From: Siphonodentalium dalli
Taxonomy: Eukaryota; Mollusca; Scaphopoda; Gadilida; Siphonodentaliidae
Direction: 5' to 3'
DNA: 64,000 bases
Assembly: GCA_032622095.1 (NCBI GenBank)
Contig: CP136069.1
Span: forward strand, 11,362,036-11,426,035
Shown piece by piece: positions 47,879 to 58,118 of the stretch. Positions within the stretch are counted from its first letter, which is position 1, and every line of letters begins with the position of its first letter. The notes beneath the pieces were generated by a model. That model searched no databases. It was not told the origin of the DNA and saw only the letters and a program-made list of their open reading frames with translations. Both the position numbers and the translations under genes were made by a program.

Positions 47879-48017
47879 CGACGATATAGTCGTAGGTCGA
47901 ATTAATATGCGTTGCTATAGTCCACTTTGTTCGCCCCAGTCTGATGTGTATAACATAGCGCAAACCGACCGCGATCCCGGCCACAACCAGGGTCCATTTC
48001 AACCATCTCGGAATCAT
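47879..48017 (-). CDS. GMC oxidoreductase exon 1 (start codon, signal anchor)
   Basis: Residues 1-46 plus one base of codon 47. The ATG at 48017 is preceded in frame by TGA and TAA a few codons upstream, which fixes it as the first usable start. Residues 8-25 form a hydrophobic stretch (WTLVVAGIAVGLRYVIHI), read as a signal peptide or signal anchor. The exon ends in TYDYIV, the strand that leads into the FAD-binding loop, followed by the donor GTAAGT at 47878. Joined to exon 2 it gives an unbroken YDYIVVGSGSGG, the standard GMC N-terminus. Many GMC enzymes are secreted or membrane-tethered, which fits. A 54-bp minisatellite lies directly upstream. Confidence 0.87.
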
Positions 48018-48061
48018 CTTCTCAGAATCTCATTAACGACGAACCAATGTGGGTGTTCTGT

Positions 48062-48440
48062 AAATACAACGACGAATCATCATGTCCAGTAACTATCATA
48101 ACATCACAATATTATTGTTACAACGACGAATCGGCGTGGCCAGTAACCATGGTTACAGCACAATATCATTGTTACAACGACGAATCGTCACGTCCAGTAG
48201 CCATGGTTACACCACAATCCAATTGTTACAACGACAAATCGTCGTGTCCAGTAACCATGAGTACATCACAATCCCATTGTTACATCGACGAATGGTCGCG
48301 TCCAGTAACCATGACTACATCAGAATACCATCGTTACAACGACGAACCGTCGTGTTCAGTAACAATGATTACATCACAATCCTATTGATACAACGACGAA
48401 TCACCGTGTCCAGTAACCAAGGTTACGACACAATCTCATT
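48062..48440. repeat. 54-bp minisatellite directly upstream of exon 1, about 7 copies
   Basis: Unit TACAACGACGAATCGTCGTG, TCCAGTAACCATGGTTACAT, CACAATCCCATTGT (54 bp). Copies contain the 14-bp palindrome GTAACCATGGTTAC in intact or mutated form. It begins about 45 bp upstream of the GMC start codon, so it lies in the 5' UTR or promoter. The 18-codon period leaves two plus-strand frames open (CYNDESAWPVTMVTAQYH-type repeats), read here as a by-product. Confidence 0.9.
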
Positions 48441-48444
48441 GCTG

Positions 48445-49080
48445 CAATCGTTCGCCGATTTTCCGTAAAGCACATTAATTTCCAAGGTTAAAACCCAGCT
48501 CTTTTTTCTATCTTCCGAATGGGCACTTTATACCACAAGTCAACATTCGTAATCTACAAATTTCAAGTCTGCAATATATGCACAATAAGATCCGGTGGAG
48601 ACACCTACAAGAAACTAGTTTTGCTTCTGCACCCGTCCACAAATACAATCATTACCATAGTTCTTATTAACCCCACGTAATTCGTGTATTTATCGGGAGA
48701 AGCGTGCTGCTCGTATGCACACCTGGTGGTATCTATCACATTGAAACATGCATTATTCGTGTTAAAAATATTCTTATACGAATAATTGCCCAAAATACAC
48801 TATATATTAGGCATATGTCATATGCTGGGTAAAGCGCAAAACAAATATTTTATCATGTATTTGCGTACAACGACGTTTTGTTTCGAACAGAGTTATACCG
48901 GTATATTGTCATACAATTTGTATTCAAAACAATGTGCACATGCACATTCAACGGTATAAAATACTTTTCCTTGTATAATATAAAATTGCTTTCAGTCGGT
49001 TAATGGACTCGAGACTGAACATTCGAAACGTCGGGTTCGACAATCTAGTTTCTGAATGTCCAGCAGTCTGGAGTGCTGAA
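48445..49080. other. Region upstream of the GMC gene, no recognised features
   Basis: AT-rich upstream sequence. A promoter for the minus-strand gene should be in or near here, but no confident TATA box or initiator could be picked. Confidence 0.45.
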
Positions 49081-49084
49081 TTAC

Positions 49085-49560
49085 AAATAGCTACGCTTTA
49101 GTGAAAACATATTTTTATTTCCAAATCCAAACAATTGACATAATACACAGATGACATAAATGTACAACATATAATAGTTAATTTTGGAAATGAGGATCAG
49201 ACAACAAGCCCAAAGGCTTATATGAAGTATTCTCCTCTTTGGCGACATGTCCCTTCCCCAATAAGTGAGGGAGGGCATCGATCAGACGGGAAGGGATTAA
49301 ATAATGGTTTAGGAGAAGTGGAGATATATCACAAAATTTGAGTTAGGGATGGAAAAAGAAAGAATATAGGGTTAGGCAGGATGTAGGGAGAGAGGGAGAG
49401 TGAGGGAGAGGGAAAGAAAGCTAGAGAGAGAGAGAGCAAGATGGTGAGAAAGCAGAAGACAGATGAATCGTGAAATGATGACAGTGGTGGGGATTTTTCA
49501 ATAATTGTGTTGTTACGTGGTTACAATTATGCTCGTCTATAGTAAGTTGCATGCGTCAGA
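49085..49560 (-). mobile_element. LINE A 3' UTR copy (5'-truncated)
   Basis: On the minus strand it reads ACAATTATTGAAAAATCCCC, ACCACTGTCATCATTTCACG, a CT-rich run, AACTCAAATTTTGTGATATA, CCCTTCCCGTCTGATCGATG, GGGGAAGGGACATGTCGCC and the tail TTGTTTGGATTTGGAAATAA. It matches the interrupted copy at 32185-33225 and the 3' end of the LINE at 19075-21497. The uninterrupted form gives the reference for both. Confidence 0.8.
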
Positions 49561-49564
49561 AGCC

Positions 49565-50176
49565 ACGCTTTGAGGTCAGTTACAACCGCCCACGGGCTTC
49601 AATTTGAAAAACCTCTGCACTCCCCGTATCGTAATGAAATAGCTGCCGGTGAATCAATATCAATTAACAATACCGTTTGTGGACAGGTGTCTTCGACTCA
49701 TCTTAATATATCTTGTCAATGAAAAGGGCAATACATCTATCTATCTATCTTAATTTTCAATGCCAAAGAAACTATATAGGGCAATTCCACGTGACTGACA
49801 TTAAATTCAAAGAACTTTTTCCAGATTCATTGTGGTGATACCAGCAACATGTATAAATATATAATCTTATTTCTATGTGTGATGTTGGGTTGTGCCAGGG
49901 TGCACCCAAAAATGTGCATTATATATATCACTTGTAAAAGGAATAGATAGTCCACCTTTAAGGGAGACAACATTTTAAAATAAACATCATGTTAATTGTC
50001 TAACAAGCCAATAATATCGTCCCGTGCGGTATTGCAATGGTGATATTCATTATATAGTTAATTAATTATACTGTGCAATGCTCTTCCTGTGTATTTTAAT
50101 AGATGGCCCTTTTGGAGCGCAGAACCAGGAGTACATCAGTACCAAGTGGGCGCTAACCTATGTCGCAGTTTTCGGG
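49565..50176. other. Intergenic sequence without recognised features
   Basis: AT-rich, with a short (ATCT)n run at 49737-49751. Nothing further supported. Confidence 0.5.
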
Positions 50177-50180
50177 TTAA

Positions 50181-50572
50181 CCCTTTACCCAACAGAAGGG
50201 CCCTGTGCCAATGCATTCTCTTATATATGCGAGTCGACCATAGGTCGCCTCGCATATATAAGAGAATGCATTGGCTTAACACATTAAAAATTATAAAATT
50301 GTTAAAGAATGTAAGAAAAAATGGTAAAAAGTGTTAAAAAAAAGATTTTTTTAGGCTAATGCATTCTCTTATATATGCGAGGCGACCTATGGTCGACTCG
50401 CATATATAAGAGAATGCATTGACACAGGGCATAACTGTAACTATCACAATGTGGTCAAGGAGCCGGTTCCAATGATATCCATATTTGTATGGTTCTATTG
50501 AGACAGACCGAAGATATTTTAGGCTGTTGAAGCTTTATTTGGCCGGTTTTGGCCGGTTTGTTGGGTAAAGGG
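50181..50572. mobile_element. TTAA-type MITE family 1, copy 3
   Basis: TTAA at 50177-50180 and 50573-50576. Perfect 14-bp inverted ends CCCTTTACCCAACA and TGTTGGGTAAAGGG. Two palindromes (about 50209-50276 and 50355-50422) with one spacer, same orientation as copy 1 and close to identical to it (both carry CTATCACAATGTGGTCAAGG). Confidence 0.93.
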
Positions 50573-50576
50573 TTAA

Positions 50577-51460
50577 TCTCTGATCGAATGTACATACCTT
50601 TACATTATACTGTAGTTATTTAATGATATTTCGCACGCATACACCTTAGAAGTACGTGCGGCAAATAAAATATTGTGGACGAGCTAGTCAGTTATATTTA
50701 TGGATGACACCTTCACCGGAAACAATACCTGTCGGGTGAACGAGAAGACCTCAACGGAGTCACAAACCTAACCAACCTGTCCAGTATAATAGTAAAATGG
50801 CCGGCTTAGGTCCAACATTGTAACTTGATCCGGGGCTGGCGTAGAAGTTGTGACCGATTTATTTCTATCAGTATCACATCAGGTACTTCAAAATGGCATT
50901 GTACAACGAATGTTCGATGTGACATAATTTGGGGGGGGGGGACATTTTCGTCGAAAAACTGGTTGAGAATACGTTATCATGAAAATTTTAAATAATCACA
51001 AACTAAATCTGTCTGACGTTGCCCAGTTTGAGCTTAATTTTGTGTTATGTACTGCCCAAACATAATATGATGAAATCAATTATACTGGGCGCTTCAGTGA
51101 AAACCAGCTAAACAATATTTTTTCGAAATTTCATTAATTTTGTGAAATATTCATACGAAATTTCCATTTTAACCGCAGTTTATTGGACTGGCGTTGACCA
51201 AGACCACCACTCAGTTGCATCGTAAATTCAACCAAGACATGCCTCTATCTTGATATACGACGCTGATCGGATTGCAATGGGAATAAAATTTACTCTCCCC
51301 AACACCGACTCTGTTCATAAGAGGCTAGAGCGACCGTTATTGAGCATGATTCATTTATCGCCTATATATGTACGAGTTGAAACTGAAACATATGTTTTGC
51401 TGCAATACTTCTTATAGGTATGTCAATAATTTTCGTGAAGATTTAAGATGGATACACTAA
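50577..51460. other. Intergenic sequence without recognised features
   Basis: AT-rich with a (G)9 run at 50932. No ORF or repeat of note. Confidence 0.5.
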
Positions 51461-51463
51461 AGA

Positions 51464-51944
51464 CCCACTTAATTTTCGAATGACCAGATTACATTATACA
51501 CAACATAATTATCCCATATTATATACCATTTGGAAGAGGAACCAAAAATATATATATTCCACCAGAATACGGAACAGCTGTGGCCTTGGAGTGTCCACCA
51601 AGTGAGAGAGATTCTCAGATTCATTTCAAGACTCCCCCCTTGTCAACCCATAATGCATCAGCATTCAAACTAATAGATAGTTATTCCTCTTCCATTGAGA
51701 ATAATAGACTTTATAGTACAGTCTGGATAAAAATGAATCACAGAACACACCTCGGTACCTCGACAAAAATAATGTTCCCAGTTTATTCGACCGGATCAGT
51801 TAATAATACAATGTTTTGGAGCTTCCTCTTTCAAATGGTATATAACATGGAATATGTTGTATATAATGTGATCTGGGCATGGTATATATATACTATGGAA
51901 TATGTTGTATATAATGTGATTAGGTGATTCGAAAATTAAGTGGG
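51464..51944. mobile_element. MITE family 3, complete copy
   Basis: The left end CCCACTTAATTTTCGAATGA and right end TGATTCGAAAATTAAGTGGG are inverse. The inner arms CCATATTATATACCATTTGG/CAAATGGTATATAACATGG also pair. Near the right end a segment of about 55 bp (TATGGAATATGTTGTATATA, ATGTGAT) is tandemly repeated. The left end recurs at about 17991. The 115-codon frame at 51580-51927 is not a recognised gene. Confidence 0.75.
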
Positions 51945-51982
51945 CCTATAAGAAACGGATATCGAATGGAACAAAACCCCGA

Positions 51983-52450
51983 AAATATCATCACAGTGGA
52001 TCAACGGACACAAACGAAAACCGGAAGTCGTAGAGTTCGAGGGGAGGAATTTGTGTTGTCAAAGTTTGCAGACACTTTCTGACACCGTTTTTGCTGCTAA
52101 TAAACACATTTAGACACCACTTCTAAACAGTTTAAGGTGAGTGAATATTTCGTCACTAATATTCGACCCCCGATGATCAGTTAGAATCAGCTGTCAGTGC
52201 TCTAGTACGGAAAAATACAATTTAATCATCGCCGCGCGACGATTTCTTCCACAAAATCTCCCAGAAAATGTCAATTTTCACAATCATCTCAACAACTTTT
52301 CGCCACAACCATTATACCGATCGAAGCACCTGTCCGCCTCCCACAAATGCATGTATTGAGTATTGTCATGGAATGTCTCAGTATTCCAAATTTCCAATTT
52401 ATATACAAGCACCCGCTTCGAAATTTCCGTTGATCCACTGTGATAATATG
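51983..52450. mobile_element. Inverted-repeat element, about 470 bp
   Basis: ATCATCACAGTGGATCAACG near 51987 is matched in inverse by CGTTGATCCACTGTGATAAT ending near 52447. Arms of about 24 bp. No ORF; MITE-like. It starts about 40 bp after MITE family 3 ends. Confidence 0.55.
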
Positions 52451-52611
52451 TTTGTATTTTTCTTTAAAAAAAAATTAACTGCAGTTTGTCCAATCCATGT
52501 CTAATTAGTCATTATATAACGACAAAATGGCATTCGTATCAAAATATTCTATTGGAAGCTGAAAATGCATGAAAGTGAATTACTATATACATGTATACGA
52601 TAATAGTACAG

Positions 52612-52715
52612 TGTGTTTTGAGATAAGTTTTATCTCAATGAGTTTGAATTATGATTTTTCACTCGGCAGAGCCTCCCGAAAAATCATACTTCTAACGAGT
52701 TGAGATAAAACACAT
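52612..52715. repeat. Foldback palindrome d (about 104 bp)
   Basis: TTTTATCTCAATGAGTTTGA, then ATTATGATTTTTC, pairs with GAAAAATCATACTTCTAACG, then AGTTGAGATAAAA, around CACTCGGCAGAGCCTCC. A 12-bp extra piece (GAGATAAGTTTT) lies in the left arm. Confidence 0.7.
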
Positions 52716-53395
52716 GCCGACCGATAATATATGTTTTGGGCAAATTAAGCCACATTTATGTCAGTTTTGAGTTAAAAACGACCTCATTTTGGTCATTTCG
52801 AAGAGTAATTCCCGTTATACATAAATACACAGTTACAGTACTATACACGTGACGGGGGTCGCGGATTTATGGAACATTGGGGTGATTTGTCAGCACTAAA
52901 CAAGATATAAGTCCTGATTTAATATCCATCCATGTTCAGAAATCGGACGTGTGAAATTCATTCAATCAAATGTCAATGTTCTCAAACAAAAAGCAAAGTC
53001 TTTCAAACTATTGTAATTCAGAATTCACTATAGATTGAAAATAACCATACAAATTCTGAGAAAAGCGTACGTAAATTTTTGCAAATTTGGTGCGGTGAAA
53101 GCTGTCACAAATGACTGGAAAGGAATATATAGTGAAAGCTAACATTAAGTTCTATTAGGGACATTTAATCACGTTTCATCGTATATGCAGCTACATTACT
53201 ATTTTACTGCACTTGTATGCCTTAATTTATTCGTTTAAATTATCCGAAATGCTAAAGTAGACATGATCCAATTTCGAGGTGAGAGTTTTTGTTGATACGT
53301 CGCTAAGACAGCAACATCGTGAGATGAAGGTCACGTTGCGCATAGTCCTTTCTTGAAGTATAATACACATATCGTCCGTGGGCCTCTAACAGGTC
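52716..53395. other. Intergenic sequence without recognised features
   Basis: AT-rich, short unrecognised ORFs only. Confidence 0.5.
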
Positions 53396-53762
53396 AGGTA
53401 CATCCTTGATTCCACTATTAAAGTGATATTCCACTATTATAGTGATATTCCACTATTATAGTGTTATTCCACTATTAAAGTGACATTTGAATATAACATA
53501 TTCATGTTTCCATTATTTCATATCATTTGCCAACTTACTAGTCATACTGTTTCCTACAGTTCTCCACTTCCGTCCTTGTACATACTAGAGTTACATTTGC
53601 TTCATTTGTTACATTTTATATTTGGTGCTACCTCTCTGGTTGTATATACGTTTATCGATGTGGCGGTTATCAGGTCAGGCACATCCCGAATTCCACTGTT
53701 ATAAGTGATATTCCACTATTAAAGTAATATTTGACTATAACAAATTCATGTTTCCTATATTT
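53395..53762. repeat. Interspersed repeat with TTCCACTATTATAGTG arrays
   Basis: GGTCAGG(T/C)ACATCC(T/C), then repeats of ATTCCACTATTATAGTGATA, then CATATCATTTGCCAACTTAC through GTTTCCTACAGTTCTCCACT to GGTGCTACCTCTCTGG. The middle recurs at 62165-62345 and the edge motif in inverse at 60880-61035. It may be one element family with terminal CCACTATAATAGTGG palindromes. Confidence 0.7.
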
Positions 53763-54199
53763 GCGTCGGGAATAGAAGACGGCGCATACCAGTGCACAGC
53801 CAAATGTATATATACCTTTATTTCCTCCGCAACGGAGAGTTTAACATTATACATCATACACAAGTTTAGAGTTTCAACATATTGGTGACAAAAATAAACA
53901 TCAATTTATCACATGGTTTTATACACAAAATATGCGCAATACAAATTCATTGAGATAAGTGCATTGCAACTGTTGGCCCCGTGTATTTATAATTTCGCGG
54001 AACACTTCACCTGGATAAAGTATCTGTCTGATGGAGAAAGACGGAGTTGTCTGCGATATAGCTTTATTTGCGTTATAGAGTTGTTGAGTTATTATCACGT
54101 TTAGTTAGATGCCACTCCGACTAAATACAAATTATTCATGTATATCTTGTTTTCTGTCTCCGATCAGAGCGGTTCGTGAGCTGTTTATATGTGATCCAT

Positions 54200-57100
54200 T
54201 TAGTCCACAGATTCTAGCCGCAACAGATCCGAATATGTGTTCCACAGCTTGAATGCATTGCGAGCAAGAAACAAGGCGAATTGCTTAATATCATTTACGA
54301 AGTCGCGAATTGATGGCGGGATACATGCAAGAAATATCATCAACTGATCTATGGGGTTCAAGTTGTCAATATATAAGAAACATGGTATACCGAAATCCTC
54401 TATGACGTTGAACCATATTTCAATTCTTGTTTCGGCTAAGGCGGGACACAAGAGAATTGCATGCTCGATTTCGTTTTCAAAAAGTTTATGACATATCTGA
54501 CACTTCCCGTGTACTGGGGACAAGGCCCGGGCCAGGATTTTGGCTATTTCTAGAAATTCAAGCTTATGTTGAGGATAGCTTCTACATGCTAGCCAAAGAG
54601 GTGAAATTGACAGTGAACTATGATTATTTGCAAATGGGACTAGGGAATGTTCATTTCGTAATCTTGTCTGCCATGACTGCTCGTTTGATTGTTTGAATTT
54701 TGTTACTTTGAGGGATTTCCATGTCTCCTTGGATGGGAAGTGTCCTTCTTCTAGAAATGATGTTAGATAGGGTGTGAGGTTATAGTTGTCAAGAATTCTC
54801 ATGATTTCTGAAATAAACGATGCATTACAATTAGGTTGTTGAATGTGACTCTTAAGACGGAACATGAAAATCGTTTTCGATGTCTTTTCATGTGCCGTCC
54901 TGCAAAGACATCCAAGCAGACTAAGTTTTCTCTTGTCAATAACTGCTGATAGAGAGGATAGTCCTAGCAAGCCTTGTACCACATCTGTGCGCGCCCTATA
55001 AGGGAGTCCTTGAATTTGTTTTAAGCAAAATCTGTGAACTTTTTCCAGTGAGTTTTGATTTGTCAAAGATATGCCGCAAAGGAATTCAGACCCATATAGG
55101 CCTTTGGGTAAAACTACAGTGTTGTACAAAGTATTTGAACTGAGGGGCGTTATGCCACAGGCATACATATCAGCGTTACTTAACATGAGATACGTAGAGC
55201 GTATTTTGTGGCATATGTGATCAGTTAGGTGGTTGCCCATGTTAATGTTTTGTAATGGGATTCCAAGGTGTGTGACCTGATCTGATTCCGACACGTGTTC
55301 ATTATTTATAATCCATACAACTGTTTCTCGGGATTTTTGTAAGGAAGATGGTTCATTAAAGATGACTACTTTGCATTTATCCTGGTTGTATTTGAATCTC
55401 CATTTCTGACTGTATGAACTGCATAGGTCACACAAAGTTTGGAGGCCAGAAGAGGTTAGAGACAAGAGAGTCATATCATCGGCTTGGGTTGGAGATGCGC
55501 AACACGATGAGCCCACTCGCAAACCATGGTGACTGTTTTCAAGTTGGAAAATTAGCTCATCGATGAAGATCATGTAAAATAAGGGGGAGAGTATAATTCC
55601 TTGACGCGTTCCCTGTTGTATATCGACGTATCGCGAAATCGAACCATTGAATTGAACAGAGCATTTTATTCCACTTAACAAAGAACTGATAATATGCCAT
55701 ATTTTACCAGTGAATCCACGTTGATAGAGTTTGAGCAGGAGACCGTTAATCCAAACTGTGTCAAATGCTTTACGGACATCTAAAAAACAAGCAAACAGTG
55801 GGCTGTGATTTTCGGCCGTGAAGGCGATACTTTCATGAATTATGAAGGACGACGTGAGGCAGCTAACACCTTTTTGAAATCCATGCTGTAGTGGATGTAC
55901 TTTGATGAGATCTGTTGAAAAGGTTTCAAGACGGTTCAAAATAATTTTTTCAAAATTTTTATATAGAACAGGGAGCAATGTAATAGCACGATAATTATCG
56001 AATTGTTTTTTGGATTTATTGCCTCCTTTGAAAAGCGGTACCATAAGGCCGAGTTTGGCTCGTGCTGGGACATGGTTGAGTTCAATCATTTTGGACATTA
56101 ATGTTGCAACTGTGCTCTGCAGGCGCTCTCCACCATAAGTTATATGTTCATAACTTAAGGTGTCTAATCCAGGGGCCTTGCCTTTCTTGGCATTGTGCAG
56201 TACATATTGTACTTCATCAATAGATACATTGAAACATAAATCTGCATCAAGATCGCTATATCCGTGCGACGAGCGTATGTTCTCTATTTCAGCGTTAACA
56301 TATGAAAGGTGTTTTTCGTCAAAATCGTTAGATTTTAATGGGGAATAGAGGTTCTCATAATAAGATGACCATGCTTCAATTACCGCCTGTGGGTCTCTAA
56401 GCGTGGAACCGCTTACTTCAAATAAACAGTTTGATGCGGTTTGCCGTTGAACTTTCCTTTTGTTGAAAGCCCTAAAAAAGCTGTTTATGTCAAGTTCGGC
56501 CATTTTGTCTAGCTTGTCATCCATTTCTTTGAGATAAAGCTCATTCGATTTGCGGAATTGTGCACGAAAGAGACACTTTGCGTCTTTATATGATCGATAT
56601 GCAATGTGTGATTCCTCCCTTGGTCTCCCGGCAGAGATCCACACTTGACGCGCTGATGTCATATTATGATGCAGTTCTTTTAAGGTATCATTCCAAAAAG
56701 GTCTGAGGTGGCGATTGAACCTCCTAGACGGTATGACTTGTTGGGTGGCATTTCTTATGACTGACACAATTTCATCATAGTAGCTGTCAAGCTGATCTAC
56801 GGTTTGAATGCATCTATCATGTAAGTTGAAATTTATAAATGATTGGTAGGCGTTGATCAATTCAGGGGATGCACTAAAGTGTTTCCAATTGATTCTTTTG
56901 GTTGCAAAAGGTATTTTATTGGGGCATGAAATTGTGTCGTAACAAATTTGTGCAAAAAGTGGGCGATGATTTGACACATTATTTTCTGAGTCATCTACGA
57001 CCTCGAAGCGACCTATTTTGTGAAGTTCTGCTGTGGGTATGATGATGTGGTCGATTGTAGTTCCTGGGCCCCCATCGGCGGGAATAAACGTTGACATGAA

Positions 57101-57673
57101 GCCTTTGCATAAAGGCGAGGAATGGATAGTCGTGAGTTTGCACTTTCTCAGAAATCGCGACAATGTTTTATTCCTTCCCCCTGATTTCTCCGGGTTCCCA
57201 TTGAAATCACCCATCAGAACGATATGACCTAGTGAACTGAATGTGGAGAAGATATCGTTCAGTTTCTGGATGTATTCCTGGTAAAATTTGACGGTATAAT
57301 TTGTGGAAGGTAGGTATACTTGGAAGATGTATAAAAACACGCCAGATTCTAATTGCATTTGTATTCCACAGAATCTGTCGTAATTAAGTTCCAGAACTGT
57401 TATACGTTCGCTCAGTGTCTTTTTCCACATGAGACATATACCACCTTTGTATCTCCCCCTCTGCATCGGGAGGCGTTGTGAGGAATCACAGACTGCGTTG
57501 TACTCGTACGAAGAGCTGACAGTATCGAGAAAGTGGACATTATGTGCATGTAACCAGTGCTCAGATATTCCACATATATCGATGTCGAATTCAATGAGCA
57601 GCTTGTTCAAATATAAGCTACTGGATAACATGCCAGTGCAATTCCAAGTAATTAAATTTAGCATCATATGCAT
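54200..57673 (-). CDS. LINE B ORF2: APE endonuclease and reverse transcriptase, 1157 residues
   Basis: Complete, uninterrupted ORF. N-terminal apurinic-type endonuclease (about residues 1-245): TWNCTG with N11, ISEHWL with E38, MGDFNGNPE with D156 and N158, TTIDHIIIP with D208 and H209, SNHRPL with H236. This is the full catalytic set of LINE endonucleases that nick the target. RT (about 510-790): GLMVPLFKGG, NYRAITLLPVLYK, HGFQKGVSC, ACFLDVRKAFDTVW, QGTRQGIILSPLFYMIFIDE and SPTQADDMTLLS with the catalytic ADD. Near the C-terminus is a Cys/His motif CQICHKLFENEIEHAILLC. No RNase H domain was seen. The element might have moved recently, though its ORF1 is broken. The clade is not assigned. Confidence 0.95.
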   Translation of the reverse strand: MHMMLNLITWNCTGMLSSSLYLNKLLIEFDIDICGISEHWLHAHNVHFLDTVSSSYEYNAVCDSSQRLPMQRGRYKGGICLMWKKTLSERITVLELNYDRFCGIQMQLESGVFLYIFQVYLPSTNYTVKFYQEYIQKLNDIFSTFSSLGHIVLMGDFNGNPEKSGGRNKTLSRFLRKCKLTTIHSSPLCKGFMSTFIPADGGPGTTIDHIIIPTAELHKIGRFEVVDDSENNVSNHRPLFAQICYDTISCPNKIPFATKRINWKHFSASPELINAYQSFINFNLHDRCIQTVDQLDSYYDEIVSVIRNATQQVIPSRRFNRHLRPFWNDTLKELHHNMTSARQVWISAGRPREESHIAYRSYKDAKCLFRAQFRKSNELYLKEMDDKLDKMAELDINSFFRAFNKRKVQRQTASNCLFEVSGSTLRDPQAVIEAWSSYYENLYSPLKSNDFDEKHLSYVNAEIENIRSSHGYSDLDADLCFNVSIDEVQYVLHNAKKGKAPGLDTLSYEHITYGGERLQSTVATLMSKMIELNHVPARAKLGLMVPLFKGGNKSKKQFDNYRAITLLPVLYKNFEKIILNRLETFSTDLIKVHPLQHGFQKGVSCLTSSFIIHESIAFTAENHSPLFACFLDVRKAFDTVWINGLLLKLYQRGFTGKIWHIISSLLSGIKCSVQFNGSISRYVDIQQGTRQGIILSPLFYMIFIDELIFQLENSHHGLRVGSSCCASPTQADDMTLLSLTSSGLQTLCDLCSSYSQKWRFKYNQDKCKVVIFNEPSSLQKSRETVVWIINNEHVSESDQVTHLGIPLQNINMGNHLTDHICHKIRSTYLMLSNADMYACGITPLSSNTLYNTVVLPKGLYGSEFLCGISLTNQNSLEKVHRFCLKQIQGLPYRARTDVVQGLLGLSSLSAVIDKRKLSLLGCLCRTAHEKTSKTIFMFRLKSHIQQPNCNASFISEIMRILDNYNLTPYLTSFLEEGHFPSKETWKSLKVTKFKQSNEQSWQTRLRNEHSLVPFANNHSSLSISPLWLACRSYPQHKLEFLEIAKILARALSPVHGKCQICHKLFENEIEHAILLCPALAETRIEIWFNVIEDFGIPCFLYIDNLNPIDQLMIFLACIPPSIRDFVNDIKQFALFLARNAFKLWNTYSDLLRLESVD

Positions 57674-57770
57674 GTATAGTGTTGTCAGAAAGACATAAAT
57701 AAGACCAACAGTGCGTGCACACTACAATCACCCGTTTGGAAGCCCATACATATATATAGACACTAATAAC

Positions 57771-58114
57771 CTATGACATGTGTTGATGTTGTCTAGATAT
57801 GAAGATCTCATATGGTACCCAATCAGTGCAAATTGTAGATTTGGGCCAGAAGTTAGGCCCTTTGCAGAATTCGGCGTCGTTAGATTGGACATTGATCCGA
57901 GCTGTTCGCGTTCCGTCTTTCCTCAGTTTTAAGAGTCGTACCATTGAAAATTTAACTTTGTTGTCAAACAGAAAATTCGCGATTTCCTCTGCTGTGACGT
58001 ACGCTGGAATGTTTGCCAATAATAGCCTGGATGTTTTTATGGGGTGTTGGTTGCGCGAGCGGTAAATGTCCGGATCGTCGTCATGTCTATCTGTGGTATG
58101 CTGTGATCGGCGCA
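57771..58114 (-). pseudogene. LINE B ORF1, C-terminal part (RRM-like)
   Basis: Once the inserted MITE and one copy of its TTCG duplication are discounted, the frame runs without a shift from the upstream ORF1 part (ending PRESYR) into this one (starting MRRSQHTTDR). It contains SRLLLANIPAYVTAEEIANF, then VRLLKLRKDGTRTARINV and WPKSTICTDWVPYEIF, an arrangement like the RRM-type nucleic-acid-binding domain of LINE ORF1 proteins (beta-alpha-beta with a conserved Trp near the end). The stop at 57771 is 97 bp before ORF2. Fold call is by eye and moderate. Confidence 0.7.
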
Positions 58115-58118
58115 TTCG

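Larger units (their letters stand above)
142..48017 (-). other. GMC oxidoreductase gene, span of the exons seen
   Basis: Gene-level entry for the exons listed separately. Together they encode an FAD-dependent GMC oxidoreductase (glucose-methanol-choline family) that oxidises an alcohol or sugar substrate through bound FAD; the substrate cannot be told from sequence. Seen directly: an N-terminal hydrophobic segment, the dinucleotide-binding GSGSGG motif (residues 48-53), GMC signature 1 around WPRGK (119-123) and GMC signature 2 (about 299-314). Every exon has AG/GT borders and the phases chain 1,0,1,1,0,0,1,0,1. The C-terminal catalytic His region is missing and should lie left of the window. 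Introns run from about 0.7 kb to 24 kb and are filled with mobile elements. The unbroken frames argue for a functional gene. Confidence 0.9.

Noticed and set aside
48047-48468. Two plus-strand frames with 18-residue repeats as a secreted or structural protein
   Set aside because: A 54-bp minisatellite gives the same effect; no signal peptide and no conserved ends.
51580-51927. 115-codon plus-strand ORF
   Set aside because: Lies wholly within MITE family 3; no recognised domain.
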